Positions 46,516 to 57,101 are shown, counted from the first letter of the stretch. The stretch is DNA of 64,000 nt from Bacteroidales bacterium (GCA_015060885.1 SUXO01000008.1:1-64000); one strand, 5' to 3'. Numbers and translations: made by a program. The notes: generated from the sequence alone by a model not told the origin.

Positions 46516-49500
46516 ATGCGTAATTTCCTTTGCCGAATATTATTGTCGCTGTCGCTCCTTTCGGTTGTGGCGTGTGGCGGTTCATCGGGGGTTGAGCACA
46601 ATGCTGCTGCCGACTCTCTATGCACCCGGCTTGCCGACTGCCGTTACAGGAATGTGGAGCAGCTGTACACCACAGCCGAAGAGTTGTTGTCGATGAACAT
46701 ATCGGCCGAATACAACGCAGTGGCAAGGAATTCTATGGCATATGCGGAAATGATGCGTATGGATTACCGCACAGCACGGGAACTTTATACGCAGGTGCGC
46801 AACACCACTATGTGTGAAATTGAACGTTTGGTAGCCGATGTAGGGCTTATGACAATATGTTATCGCGTGTCGGCCAACAGGAGTTTCTTCGATTATCGTG
46901 CAGGTGCCTTGAAACGTATGCGACGTATCGGTGAGGAGGAGGCGTTGTTGCCGTCGGCCGACAGGGTGCGTTTTGTGCGGGCAAAGGTCGAGTTCGGCGT
47001 TGTATCGCTCTGTCATTTTTCGAGCATAGGTCTGCTCGACGAGGCCCAGGCTGTCCGCGAGTATCTTGCGCGGGAACTCGATAAGTGCGACGATGTTGCT
47101 TTACGCGTGTATGCCCGTATGATTCTTGCCGGTTATGAACCCGATGTAATGAAGAGAACCGATACCTATGCCCGTGGTGTTGGTTTTGCGCAGAACAGAG
47201 GGCTTTTGTGGCTTGCCGGTAATTACAGGTTGCTGCTTGCAATAAGTTTGCGAGGCGAGGCTCTGCAACAAAGCCTTCGCGACAGTGTGCCGGCCGCAAT
47301 AGCAAGGCTTAATGTGGATAAGGTTCCTTATGGCGAGCTTGCTTTGTCAATGGCTGTTGATGCCGCTGACGATTTTGCCCGTTATGGCGATGACTATATG
47401 AGAATTGAAGCTATGGCGGTTGAGGCTTCGTGCAACACGCAGCAGGGGCGATACAACGCTGCGCTTGCAGTGCTTGAAGAGGCTGTGGCCGTAGTCAACA
47501 GCTATTATCGCCGCCATTCTGTGGCGAGCGATACATTGTCGCTTGCCGAAGTCGTATATTCCGACGATACCGACGAAGATGCCTTTACGCAGGACGGTGC
47601 CGTAATAAATATTCCCGAATCTCTTTTGAGTATAAGGCGTGAGGCGAGCTGTGCCTATGCCGGCTTGGGCGAAAAAGAACTTTCCGATATAAACCGCGAG
47701 GCTTATCTCGACCTTTTGCGTACCACTCGAATGAACAAGCAGATGGAGAGCCGCGTGCAGGCAGCGACCGACACCGCAACGAGGCTCTATTGGTGGACTA
47801 TCGCAGTGGTTGTTGCCCTGTTCGTTGTTGCCCTGCTGCTCTTTCTGATGAACCGCCGTTGGCGGTTGCGCAACGCGGTCTACACATCGAACCTCAAACG
47901 GCTGCTCAATCTGTCGCACCGCCTTATGTCGGCCTTGCCGCGCGAGCTGGCAAGCGAAAGCGATGTATGCAATGCCGTATGTGAGATACTTGCCGACGGC
48001 TTTGCCGGCTTTTCCGGGAATATGCGCTTCTCGCTTACCGGTAAGTTTACCCCCTGTGACGAATATCCATTTGTTTACGGGTTTGCATTGCCGGCTGTTG
48101 CCGACACACATTCGTACACGCTATTTGTGGCTGCCGAAAAGGCTCTCAATGTGGAGCAACAAGCCGTTTTGGAGATGTCGCTGCCTTATGTGTCGGTAGC
48201 GGTGGAGGAGGGGCTCCGTATAGCCGATATAATAGATGAGCAGTCACGCTTGGAGGAACAACGCCTTTCGCACGAACTCTACCTTGCCGACCACAAGCGC
48301 GAGAACCTGTTGAAGCGTGTTTCGCTATCGGTGGTCAACGGTATGCGCCCATATATGGACAGAATGCTCAACGAACTGCGTCATCTTGCGAGTGAAGAGC
48401 AGCGTGGCACCATAGAACGCCGTTTGCAGTATGTGGGTGAACTTGCCGACAAGCTCAATGATTACAACACAATTCTTGAACGCTGGATAAAGCTGCGCCG
48501 CGGCGAAGTTTGCCTGCAAGTGGAGAACTTCCCAGTAAGTGAAATATTCGATATTATAGAAAAGAGCATTCCTTATTACGATGCCCGTGGCATTTCACTC
48601 GATGTGAAAAAGAGCAATGCCGTTGTGCGTGCCGACCGTGCCCTCACCCTCTTTATGGTAAATACTCTGGTCGACAATGCAGGGAAGTTTACCCCTGCCG
48701 GCGGCTCTATTGTGGTTGATGCGCAGGAGGGTGATGGCTTTGTGGAGTTGTCGGTAGCCGATAACGGTATAGGTCTGTCGCAAAGCGACATCGACCGCAT
48801 TATGAGTGCAAAGGTCTATGATGCCTCCCTCATAGGCGATGCAAAAGAGCCGTTGAGCAAGAACAAGGGCGGTGGCTTCGGCCTTATGAACTGCAAAGGA
48901 ATCATAGAGAAATATCGCAAGGCCGATGAGATATTCTCGGTTTGCCGTATGGATATTTCGGGACGCAAGGGCGAGGGCAGCCGTTTCTCGTTCCGCTTGC
49001 CGAAGGGGGTGGTGCGCACCGTGGTGCTTTTGCTTGCAATCTGTTTCCCGCTTGCATCCTACGGCAACAAGAACTATCTCGAAACTGCCGGAATTTATGC
49101 CGATTCGCTCTTCTATGCCAATGTTGACGCGAATTACGATGCTGCCGGCCGTTATGCCGCTGCGGCAATCGATGCCTTGAATAACTATTACAGAGCAACA
49201 ATAGGCGGCAACGATACTCTTTCGCTTGCGAGCGGTGCCGCAACCGAACTGAAATGGTGGCGCGAGGAACTCTTCCCGCTATCGTTGAAAGAGGATATAT
49301 ATTTCAATATTCTTGATATACGTAATGAACTCGCAGTGGCGGCTCTTGCCACACAGCGTTGGAACGATTATCGTTTCAATAACGGAATATATGCATCGCT
49401 GTATCGTCTTGTGCACGAGGACCGCGGGCTCAATGAACATTACTCCAATATGCAGCAGCTTGCCAATTACAGACAGGTTGCAATAGCCTTGTTGGTTCTT

Positions 49501-50781
49501 CTGATGGTGCTTATGCTGGCAACCTTCCTGATGCACTATGTCCGCCACGCGGTCATTGGGCGTATGAACAGCCGTATGGTACTCGATGTCAACAGGAATC
49601 TGCTCAATGTCACCGGTGGCGAGGGTGCCGTTTCGGGTAAAGTGCTTGGCGAGTCGATAGCAAAAGAGATACTTGCTGCACTTGGTGAGGCTATGTGTAT
49701 TGAGCGCGTTTCCATTATGTTGAACGATGAAACCGGCAAGCAGATAGTGGTATCTCACCCTCACAGGAGCGACAGGGCTGTTGAAAATATGTATATGCGC
49801 GATGTGTTTGAAAGTGCAGAGCCTTATGTCGCGCCGGGCAGGTTGTCACTTACGCTTCCGTTGCTTGTGACAGTTGCAGGCGAGAAGCATACAGTTGGCG
49901 TTGTGGAACTTGTATCGGGCCGTCCGTTAAGCGACAATGAGGTACTAAACATTGAACTTGTTGCGCGCTACACAGCATCGGTGGCTTATCACTCAATGGT
50001 GCGTATGGCACGGCGTTACAAGGACCTGGCTATGGTGGAAGAGGAGGCCGGGCGCGTGAAATACGAAGAGCATCGTCTGCACGTACAGAATATGGTTCTC
50101 GACAACTGTCTTTCGGTAATAAAGCACGAAACGCTCTATTATCCGAGTCGCATAAAGGCATTGGTGGAACAGGCCCTCAAAGGAATTGGCAATGCTGATA
50201 TGTGCAAGGAAAACATTTCGGCAATGCGTGAGCTTATGGACTACTATATGTCTGTGTTCGGCATACTGAGCAACTGCGCAGCAAAGCAACTCGACGAGGT
50301 TACTTTGCGCTGCGTGCAAATCCCGCTTGAAAAGGAGTTTGGGGCATTACAGCGCTTTGTGGCGCGTAAGGCTGCGAAAAAATCCCTGCCGGTAACGTTG
50401 AGTGTCGAGCCCACCACGTTGGAGGTCTATTGCGACGAGGTAATGCTCACCTTTCTGCTGGAATCGCTTTTGGAGGCTGCTTTTGCATTGCCTCTCGGCG
50501 GCGAGTTGGTTTTGCGTGCCGTTGACGGCGGTGATGTGGTGCGCGTGGAGCTGCTCGACAAGCGGCAGTCACTGTCGAAAGATGAACTTGCTTTGGTATT
50601 TGTGCCGTCAAAGAACAATATTGCACCCACCGGGCTTGTGGGTATGGAGTATCTTGTAGCCAAAGAGATTATGCGTTTGCACGAGGACAGCCTCTTGCAG
50701 CGAGGTGGCCGCATAGAGGCGCGCCACAGTGAGGAGGGAGTAGTGTTTTTGTTTACTTTGCCTAAACGGAATATGTTATGA
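46516..50781 (+). CDS. Tandem sensor-kinase-like polypeptide (DUF5112/DUF5113-type), 1421 aa
   Basis: Lipobox LSVVAC; TM WWTIAVVVALFVVALLLFLM; first HATPase with N-box NTLVDNAGKFTP, DNGIGL, GGGFGL; second unit with TM helices, SVIKHETLYYPSRI and a C-terminal domain lacking clear N/G boxes. Confidence 0.75.
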   Translation: MRNFLCRILLSLSLLSVVACGGSSGVEHNAAADSLCTRLADCRYRNVEQLYTTAEELLSMNISAEYNAVARNSMAYAEMMRMDYRTARELYTQVRNTTMCEIERLVADVGLMTICYRVSANRSFFDYRAGALKRMRRIGEEEALLPSADRVRFVRAKVEFGVVSLCHFSSIGLLDEAQAVREYLARELDKCDDVALRVYARMILAGYEPDVMKRTDTYARGVGFAQNRGLLWLAGNYRLLLAISLRGEALQQSLRDSVPAAIARLNVDKVPYGELALSMAVDAADDFARYGDDYMRIEAMAVEASCNTQQGRYNAALAVLEEAVAVVNSYYRRHSVASDTLSLAEVVYSDDTDEDAFTQDGAVINIPESLLSIRREASCAYAGLGEKELSDINREAYLDLLRTTRMNKQMESRVQAATDTATRLYWWTIAVVVALFVVALLLFLMNRRWRLRNAVYTSNLKRLLNLSHRLMSALPRELASESDVCNAVCEILADGFAGFSGNMRFSLTGKFTPCDEYPFVYGFALPAVADTHSYTLFVAAEKALNVEQQAVLEMSLPYVSVAVEEGLRIADIIDEQSRLEEQRLSHELYLADHKRENLLKRVSLSVVNGMRPYMDRMLNELRHLASEEQRGTIERRLQYVGELADKLNDYNTILERWIKLRRGEVCLQVENFPVSEIFDIIEKSIPYYDARGISLDVKKSNAVVRADRALTLFMVNTLVDNAGKFTPAGGSIVVDAQEGDGFVELSVADNGIGLSQSDIDRIMSAKVYDASLIGDAKEPLSKNKGGGFGLMNCKGIIEKYRKADEIFSVCRMDISGRKGEGSRFSFRLPKGVVRTVVLLLAICFPLASYGNKNYLETAGIYADSLFYANVDANYDAAGRYAAAAIDALNNYYRATIGGNDTLSLASGAATELKWWREELFPLSLKEDIYFNILDIRNELAVAALATQRWNDYRFNNGIYASLYRLVHEDRGLNEHYSNMQQLANYRQVAIALLVLLMVLMLATFLMHYVRHAVIGRMNSRMVLDVNRNLLNVTGGEGAVSGKVLGESIAKEILAALGEAMCIERVSIMLNDETGKQIVVSHPHRSDRAVENMYMRDVFESAEPYVAPGRLSLTLPLLVTVAGEKHTVGVVELVSGRPLSDNEVLNIELVARYTASVAYHSMVRMARRYKDLAMVEEEAGRVKYEEHRLHVQNMVLDNCLSVIKHETLYYPSRIKALVEQALKGIGNADMCKENISAMRELMDYYMSVFGILSNCAAKQLDEVTLRCVQIPLEKEFGALQRFVARKAAKKSLPVTLSVEPTTLEVYCDEVMLTFLLESLLEAAFALPLGGELVLRAVDGGDVVRVELLDKRQSLSKDELALVFVPSKNNIAPTGLVGMEYLVAKEIMRLHEDSLLQRGGRIEARHSEEGVVFLFTLPKRNML

Positions 50782-51500
50782 TTGATAAATTCAGTGTTAT
50801 AATAGTAGAGGATGCCAAGCTGGAATTGAAAGGAACCGAGGAGATTTTCCGCACCGAAATTCCCGAGGCCGATATAATAGGCGTCGCAATGTGCGAGGAT
50901 GAACTATATCCTCTTTTGGAGAAGCAGCAACCGCAATTGCTGTTGCTCGATCTGGGATTGGGCGGTTCCACCACGGTTGGTGTTTCCATCTGTGAGAAGG
51001 TGAAACGCTGTTACCCGGCTGTGCGTGTATTGGTGTTCACGGGCGAATTGCTGAACGAGAAACTTTGGGTCGATGTACTCGATGCCGGTGCCGACGGCAT
51101 TGCCCTGAAAACAGGCGAGTTGCTCACAAGGCACGAAATTATGGCTGTTATGGCTGGGAAAAAGCCGGTATTCAACACGCCCATAACGGAGAAGATTGTA
51201 CAACGCTTCCGTGAGAGTGTCATGCACGAGGCTGCCCGTAAAAAGTCGCTTATAAAGTATGAGATTGACCGCTATGACGAATGTTTTCTGCGGCACCTTG
51301 CATTGGGCTATACAAAGGATATGATTGCCGGGCTCAAAACAATGCCGTTCGGTGTTAAGTCGCTCGAAAAACGCCAGGCCGACCTGGTTACCCGCCTCTT
51401 CCCCGATGACGAACAACGTGGCGTGAATGTTACCCGCCTTGTGGTGCGTGCCATAGAGTTCTCCATTATCGATGTTGAAAATCTTGAAGCCGATGAATAA
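50778..51500 (+). CDS. Response regulator with DUF5932-like output region
   Basis: Receiver IIVEDAKLELKG...LLLLDLGLGG...VLVFTGE...ALKTGE; ATGA overlap with the kinase gene. Confidence 0.78.
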   Translation: MIDKFSVIIVEDAKLELKGTEEIFRTEIPEADIIGVAMCEDELYPLLEKQQPQLLLLDLGLGGSTTVGVSICEKVKRCYPAVRVLVFTGELLNEKLWVDVLDAGADGIALKTGELLTRHEIMAVMAGKKPVFNTPITEKIVQRFRESVMHEAARKKSLIKYEIDRYDECFLRHLALGYTKDMIAGLKTMPFGVKSLEKRQADLVTRLFPDDEQRGVNVTRLVVRAIEFSIIDVENLEADE

Positions 51501-52230
51501 TCGCCGTCTTTTATACTATCCGGCAGTTTTTTATGCTGCAATACTGCTTTGTGTGTGGCTGCTGTCGTGGGTGATGGGTGTCGCCAACTTGTTGCGAGGC
51601 GGTGGTGCCGAAGTGGCTCCGCTTGTAAGTGCCGAGGGATTGCGTTGGGCGGTACGTAGTGCATCGGACACAATTGACAATGCTCCCTGGGCTGCAATTA
51701 TGCTTTTCGTAACATCGATAGGGTTGCTTTGGGGTTCGGGTATGGCACGGAGTGCCCGTGCGGTTTTGTGTGGAGGCTCCCTTTCGTTTGTCGAGAGGCG
51801 TGCCTGGGTTTCGGCCCTTGTGGCGTTGTTGCTCTATACGCTGTTGCTCTTCCTGTGTACAGTATCGCCCTGGAATCTGTTGCTTGGCGTTACAGGCAAC
51901 GTTTTGACATCTCCTCTAATGCAGGGGAGGGTTATATTGGCTTTTGCGGGCCTTCTTTTTGTAACGTCGGTCTATGGCTTTATGTATGGCAACTATCGCA
52001 GCGTGGTCGATGTGGCCTGCTCCGTGGGTGATGCCTTTTCGCTTTTTGCCCCGGCCTTTGTAGCGGTGTTGCCTGCTACCGGCATAGTTCCTTGTGCCGG
52101 CTATGCCGGTGTTCTCGACCTTCTCGATGTGACACCGCAGGGTGCCGCTGTTGCAGCCGATGTCATCTATCTCCTTCCATTCCTTTATACTCTCTATTTC
52201 TGTTACAGGGAGTGGAAGAAGAGCCGGTAA
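51493..52230 (+). CDS. Polytopic membrane protein, possibly related to AbgT-type transporters
   Basis: Six or so TM segments; overlaps the response regulator end; family assignment weak. Confidence 0.6.
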   Translation: MNNRRLLYYPAVFYAAILLCVWLLSWVMGVANLLRGGGAEVAPLVSAEGLRWAVRSASDTIDNAPWAAIMLFVTSIGLLWGSGMARSARAVLCGGSLSFVERRAWVSALVALLLYTLLLFLCTVSPWNLLLGVTGNVLTSPLMQGRVILAFAGLLFVTSVYGFMYGNYRSVVDVACSVGDAFSLFAPAFVAVLPATGIVPCAGYAGVLDLLDVTPQGAAVAADVIYLLPFLYTLYFCYREWKKSR

Positions 52231-52246
52231 ACTATTTTCTTGGAAT

Positions 52247-52918
52247 CTATTCGCAGAAGATGGCCGAACCCACACGCACGTGGTTGCTGCCGTGTTTTAT
52301 GGCAATGGGGTAGTCGTCGCTCATTCCTGCCGATAGTATGCCGAACCTCTCTTCGTTGGCAAAAAAACGCTCCTTTATGGTATCGAACAGTGTTTTGACT
52401 GCGGCAAATTCGGCATTTATCTGTTCTTTATTGTCGGTGTTGCTTGCCATGCACATAAGGCCGCGAATCTCCACATTCTGCAACGAACGCCACTCTCCCT
52501 CGTCGAGCATAGCGAGGCACTCATCGGGGGTGAACCCGAACTTGGTATCCTCCTGTGCTATATGAATCTGTAACAGGCAGGGAATTTTGCGCCCCACCTT
52601 TGCACCCTGCTTGTCGACCTCGCGCAGCAGACGCAGGCTGTCGATACTGTGTATAAGGTGTATGAAGGGTGCGATGTATTTTATTTTGTTGCTTTGCAGG
52701 TGCCCGATGAAGTGCCAGCATATATCATCGGGCAGTGACTGGTGTTTTGTTACAAGGTCTTGTGCCTTGCTCTCGCCAAAATGCCGTTGCCCCGCGGCAT
52801 AGGCTGCTTCGACAGCCTCCACGGGGTGGTATTTCGACACGGCGATGAGCGTCACTCCTTGCGGGAGCGTGGCACGTATCCTCTTAATCCGTTCTCCTGT
52901 TTCAGAGTATTGCTTCAT
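52247..52918 (-). CDS. YggS-family pyridoxal-phosphate homeostasis protein
   Basis: LIAVSKYHPVEAVEAAYAAGQRHFGESKAQ, WHFIGHLQSNK, GLMCMA, LSAGMSDDYPIAI. Confidence 0.93.
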   Translation of the reverse strand: MKQYSETGERIKRIRATLPQGVTLIAVSKYHPVEAVEAAYAAGQRHFGESKAQDLVTKHQSLPDDICWHFIGHLQSNKIKYIAPFIHLIHSIDSLRLLREVDKQGAKVGRKIPCLLQIHIAQEDTKFGFTPDECLAMLDEGEWRSLQNVEIRGLMCMASNTDNKEQINAEFAAVKTLFDTIKERFFANEERFGILSAGMSDDYPIAIKHGSNHVRVGSAIFCE

Positions 52919-53345
52919 AGTGGAAAATGTCCACGATTGAACTTTCGTTTACCGATGCCAGGTCGTAAGCCATCACCGAGTCCTCCATATGCTTGTTGAG
53001 CCCTGCTACTGCACCTGCGCAGTCCTCGGCCTTTACAAGTATGACAACCGATGTCTTTTTCTCCTTTGCGCTCACTTCGTCAATGGTTACAAGCACAATC
53101 TTGCATTTGAACCACTTGTCGGCTGTTTCACTGGGGCTGTCCACGAGTTCGCCATACTTTGTACGTTTCATTTCGTTTATGGTGAATTCGCCGGTTACCG
53201 ATGGTTGCAGTTCAAGGGTGATACGTTTCTCCACTTCGGTGAAACTGAACCCTTGTACAAGATATACTTCGTTTACTTTGGTGTTAAGGCCTTTTTCGCC
53301 TGCACGCTCATAGGATACTTTTACTTCGAACCAACTTTGTGTCAT
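52902..53345 (-). CDS. DUF4494 domain-containing protein
   Basis: MTQSWFEVKVSYERAGEKGLNTKVNEVYLVQGFSFTEVEKRI; adjacent to and overlapping yggS. Confidence 0.8.
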   Translation of the reverse strand: MTQSWFEVKVSYERAGEKGLNTKVNEVYLVQGFSFTEVEKRITLELQPSVTGEFTINEMKRTKYGELVDSPSETADKWFKCKIVLVTIDEVSAKEKKTSVVILVKAEDCAGAVAGLNKHMEDSVMAYDLASVNESSIVDIFHYEAIL

Positions 53346-53480
53346 ATGCTTTTTTTTGTTTTATGTTTTTGAATAGTGTCCGCAAAGTTAGTAAATGAAA
53401 TGTTTTTTGCATTCCTTTTTCGTAAATTTATTCTTGTGCGCAGCATTAAAAACGGTAATATTATAACTTCCTCTTCCCGT

Positions 53481-53756
53481 TCAGTTGAGCCACCGGTGAA
53501 CAGTGTGGCGATAGAGAAGATACAGCTCCTCATCGCTTTCGTGCACAGGCTCCTCATCGACAGGAGAGGGGTCGTCGGTGTTGTAGTCCTCGTACATCTC
53601 ATCATCTCTTCCTTCGTCTACGGAAAGGGCTGCAAAGGCACATAGTCCGTTTTTATTTATACGGGAATAGTTGTCGAGGGTTTGGGCGTGGAGTCCTTCC
53701 AGGAATTTTTCAATGGTCTTCTCCACTTCGGCGGGGGTGGGCTTGGGATTTTTCAT
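53481..53756 (-). CDS. 91-aa acidic protein of unknown function
   Basis: ORF start overlaps the malic enzyme stop (ATGA); acidic central region DEGRDDEMYEDYNTDDPSPVDEEPVHESDEE. Confidence 0.6.
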   Translation of the reverse strand: MKNPKPTPAEVEKTIEKFLEGLHAQTLDNYSRINKNGLCAFAALSVDEGRDDEMYEDYNTDDPSPVDEEPVHESDEELYLLYRHTVHRWLN

Positions 53757-55117
53757 AACGGGTTCAGTTTGTTCATTCCGGTATTGTATTTCTTATGCAG
53801 TTGTTTCTTGCTGTTGCTGTGCTGGTGGTGGCGGAAATGGGTTTCCTGTTCCACACGGCACAGAAGTGCCTCTTCGTATTCGCTCCACGATGCTATTTTG
53901 CGTCGTGCGATGCCGCTCTCCATTGCAGCTGTCGCCACTGCTTTTGCCACAGAGAACAGCAGGCGGCAATCGCCTATCTTGGGCACTATGTATTGGGGAC
54001 CGAAGTTGAGGTCGGTGCCGTAGCTCTTTTTTATCTCATCGGGTACAGGTTCGTGGGCAAGCGATGCAATGGCCTTTACGGCGGCTTGCTGCATAGCTGT
54101 GTTTATATCGGTTGCAAGGGTGTCGAGTGCTCCACGGAACAGGTAGGGGAAGGCTATGGCGTTGTTTATCTGGTTGGGTGTGTCGGTGCGGCCGGTTGCC
54201 ACAATGGCATCGGGGCGTACCTCTTTTGCAAGGTTGTAGTCAATTTCGGGTGTGGGGTTGGCAAGAGCAAAAATTATGGGATTTCTGCTCATCGAGAGTG
54301 CCATATCCTTTGTGAAAAGATTTCCGACTGACAATCCGATGAAGGCATCCTTTCCGTCGACGGCCTGTGCAAGGGTATTTATGCCTGTATCTTTAATGGC
54401 AAAGAGTTCTTTCTGGGGCGATAGTCCGTTGCGCGCTATGTTTATCACTCCTTTGCTGTCGACCATTGTTATGTTCTCGCGTTTTATGCCGATGGATGTG
54501 AGCATCCTGGCGGTGGCTATGGCGGCCGCGCCGGCTCCGTTTATCACAATTTCAAGGCTTTTCAGTTCCTTGCCTGCAACTTCGGCGGCATTGGTGAGTG
54601 CCGCTGCAATTATAACAGCCGTACCGTGCTGGTCATCGTGCATCACAGGTATATCGAGCAGTTTGCGCAGACGCTCCTCAATGTAGAAACATTCGGGTGC
54701 CTTTATGTCTTCGAGGCTTATGGCTCCGAAGGTAGGTGCAATCCCTTGCACGGTTGATATGAATTTGTCGGGGTCCTCCTCGGCAAGCTCAATGTCAAAA
54801 GCATCTATGTCGGAATATATCTTGAAAAGCATTGATTTGCCCTCCATCACAGGCTTTGCGCTCAATGCTCCTGCGTTGCCCATTCCAAGCAGGGCGCTGC
54901 CGTTCGATACTATTGCCACGAGGTTGCCTTTGTTGGTGTATCGGTAGGCTTGCCAGCGGTCCTTGCTTATTGCAGCCGCGGGTGCAGCAACTCCGGGTGA
55001 GTAGGCCAGTGACAACGCTTCGGGGCTGTTGAATGGCTTGGTAGGGATTACTTCTGTCTTGCCGGGTTTCCCACTCTCGTGATATTCGAGAGCCTTCTCG
55101 TCTAATCTATCGCTCAT
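53753..55117 (-). CDS. Malic enzyme (oxaloacetate-decarboxylating malate dehydrogenase), short form
   Basis: SLAYSPGVAAPA, GNLVAIVSNGSALLGMGN, DDQHGTAVI, FALANPTPEI; likely start at MSDRLDEKALEYH. Confidence 0.9.
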   Translation of the reverse strand: MSDRLDEKALEYHESGKPGKTEVIPTKPFNSPEALSLAYSPGVAAPAAAISKDRWQAYRYTNKGNLVAIVSNGSALLGMGNAGALSAKPVMEGKSMLFKIYSDIDAFDIELAEEDPDKFISTVQGIAPTFGAISLEDIKAPECFYIEERLRKLLDIPVMHDDQHGTAVIIAAALTNAAEVAGKELKSLEIVINGAGAAAIATARMLTSIGIKRENITMVDSKGVINIARNGLSPQKELFAIKDTGINTLAQAVDGKDAFIGLSVGNLFTKDMALSMSRNPIIFALANPTPEIDYNLAKEVRPDAIVATGRTDTPNQINNAIAFPYLFRGALDTLATDINTAMQQAAVKAIASLAHEPVPDEIKKSYGTDLNFGPQYIVPKIGDCRLLFSVAKAVATAAMESGIARRKIASWSEYEEALLCRVEQETHFRHHQHSNSKKQLHKKYNTGMNKLNPL

Positions 55118-55274
55118 AATCAACACTTTTGTAAAATAGAACATTGACGGGGAGTGGATAGTTTTCCATTATGCAATTATTTCGTTCCACTTTTTGGTTC
55201 TTTAATTTTTTGAGTTTTAATGATATTGTTATATCTTCGCATGATTTATGCTATAATGCGATAAATGTATTGAT

Positions 55275-55811
55275 ATGAGTGATTATTTCGATTTATTGAA
55301 GAATAGACGCAGTTGCAGGCTCTTCACCGGCGAACCGGTCGACAAGGAGGATGTATGCAGCCTTATGAAAGCAGCCTTGATGTCGCCGTCGGGCCACCGT
55401 TTCAACCCCTGGGAGTTTGTCCTTGTCGAGGATAAGGAGGTGCTGAAAGCCCTTTCGCAGGCCAAAGCGCAGGGTGCGGCCCTTATTGAAGGCGCTGCTA
55501 TGGCCATAGCTGTCATTGGCGATACCACAAAGACCGATGTGTGGGTGGAGGACTGCTCCATAGCATCCATTATAATTCAGCTTGCGGCACAGGAACTTGG
55601 CTTGGGTTCGTGCTGGGTGCAGATGCGTTGCCGTGTCGATGCCGAGGGTGTTCCTGCCGAGGATAATGTGAGAAAAATTCTGGATATTCCGCAGCACTAT
55701 GCCGTTCTGTCGGTAATAGCCGTGGGGCACAAGGCACGCGAGTCGAAACCTTTCGACGAAGAGAGATTGCAGTGGGAAAAAATTCACGTAGGTAAGTTTG
55801 GCGGCAAATAA
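55275..55811 (+). CDS. Nitroreductase family protein
   Basis: LLKNRRSCRLFTGEPV...MSPSGHRFNPWEFVLVED; AQELGLGSCWVQ. Confidence 0.9.
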   Translation: MSDYFDLLKNRRSCRLFTGEPVDKEDVCSLMKAALMSPSGHRFNPWEFVLVEDKEVLKALSQAKAQGAALIEGAAMAIAVIGDTTKTDVWVEDCSIASIIIQLAAQELGLGSCWVQMRCRVDAEGVPAEDNVRKILDIPQHYAVLSVIAVGHKARESKPFDEERLQWEKIHVGKFGGK

Positions 55812-56580
55812 AGGCATATTGCTTGTGGGTGCCGGCAACCTTGCGACATCGCTTGGTGTGGCTCTTGCGGTGGCGGGAATGCCTCCTGTTGCAGTGTGGA
55901 GCCGTTCACGGGAGGCTGCAATGGAACTTGGCAAGAAGACGGGCTCTCCCTCGTCGTGCTGTTTCGGTGAACTGCCTCCTGCCGATGTTGTTATAATATC
56001 GGTTGCCGACAATGCTTTGGAGAGCGTTGCGCGGGAAGTCGTGGAGCACTACCCAAAGGCTTTGGTTGCGCATACTGCCGGCAGTGTCGATGCCGATGTG
56101 CTGCGCAAGGCAGGTGCCGGGGAGTATGGAGTTTTTTACCCAATGCAGACATTCAGTAAGCAACGCATAGCCGACTTCTCCCGCATAACCACTTTTGTGG
56201 AGGGCAGCAGCGAGAGCGTTGTGTCACGCCTTGAACAGATAGCGGCCGGGATTGGCAGCAGGTCGGTAAGGGCTTGCAGCGAGCAACGCAAGTTCCTGCA
56301 TATTGCAGCAGTCTTTGCCTGTAATTTCACAAATGCGGCCTATTCAATGGCGGCCGAACTGCTCGAAGCAAAAGGGCTCCCGTTTGAGGCAATGTTGCCT
56401 TTGCTCGAAGAGACAGCCGAGAAGGTGCATCACATACACCCCTTCGATGCACAGACAGGCCCGGCGAGCCGTGGCGACGATACCATAATGAATGCCCATA
56501 TGGAAATGCTCGATGGCCGTTTAAAGGAAATATATGCCCTTATGAGCGATTATATAACCTCGAAAAGAAAAGATAAATGA
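55798..56580 (+). CDS. Rossmann-like/DUF2520 domain protein
   Basis: [20 protein letters not shown]-terminal DUF2520-like helices; TTG start overlapping the nitroreductase. Confidence 0.82.
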   Translation: MAANKGILLVGAGNLATSLGVALAVAGMPPVAVWSRSREAAMELGKKTGSPSSCCFGELPPADVVIISVADNALESVAREVVEHYPKALVAHTAGSVDADVLRKAGAGEYGVFYPMQTFSKQRIADFSRITTFVEGSSESVVSRLEQIAAGIGSRSVRACSEQRKFLHIAAVFACNFTNAAYSMAAELLEAKGLPFEAMLPLLEETAEKVHHIHPFDAQTGPASRGDDTIMNAHMEMLDGRLKEIYALMSDYITSKRKDK

Positions 56581-57101
56581 CTATGATAAACTACGATTTG
56601 ACTAAAATAAAGGCTCTTGTCTTTGATGTCGATGGAGTGTTGAGCCGCGAAACAATATCGATGTATCCCAGTGGCGAGCCCATGCGCACCGTTAATATAA
56701 AGGATGGATATGCCTTGCAGCTTGCCGTGAAGGCTGGTTTCCGTGTTGCCATAATAACAGGTGCACGCACCGAAGCCGTGAAGGTGCGGTATAACGGTCT
56801 CGGCATTACCGATGTCTATGTTGGCGCATCGGTAAAACGCGATTGTTTCGAGGAACTTATGCTTATGTACGACCTGAAACCCGAAGAGATAATGTATATG
56901 GGCGACGATATCCCTGACTATGAGGTGATGCAGATGTGCGGCCTTCCCTGCTGTCCTGCCGATGCGGCAATGGAGATAAAGGGCATATCGCGCTACATTT
57001 CGCCCATCCGTGGTGGAGAAGGGTGTGGGCGCGATGTCATAGAACAAGTTATGCGCGCACAAGGAAAGTGGATGGATGAGGCTAACGCTTTTGGATGGTA
57101 A
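56577..57101 (+). CDS. HAD-family hydrolase, KdsC-like 3-deoxy-D-manno-octulosonate 8-phosphate phosphatase
   Basis: [11 protein letters not shown]...[35 protein letters not shown]. Confidence 0.88.
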   Translation: MTMINYDLTKIKALVFDVDGVLSRETISMYPSGEPMRTVNIKDGYALQLAVKAGFRVAIITGARTEAVKVRYNGLGITDVYVGASVKRDCFEELMLMYDLKPEEIMYMGDDIPDYEVMQMCGLPCCPADAAMEIKGISRYISPIRGGEGCGRDVIEQVMRAQGKWMDEANAFGW

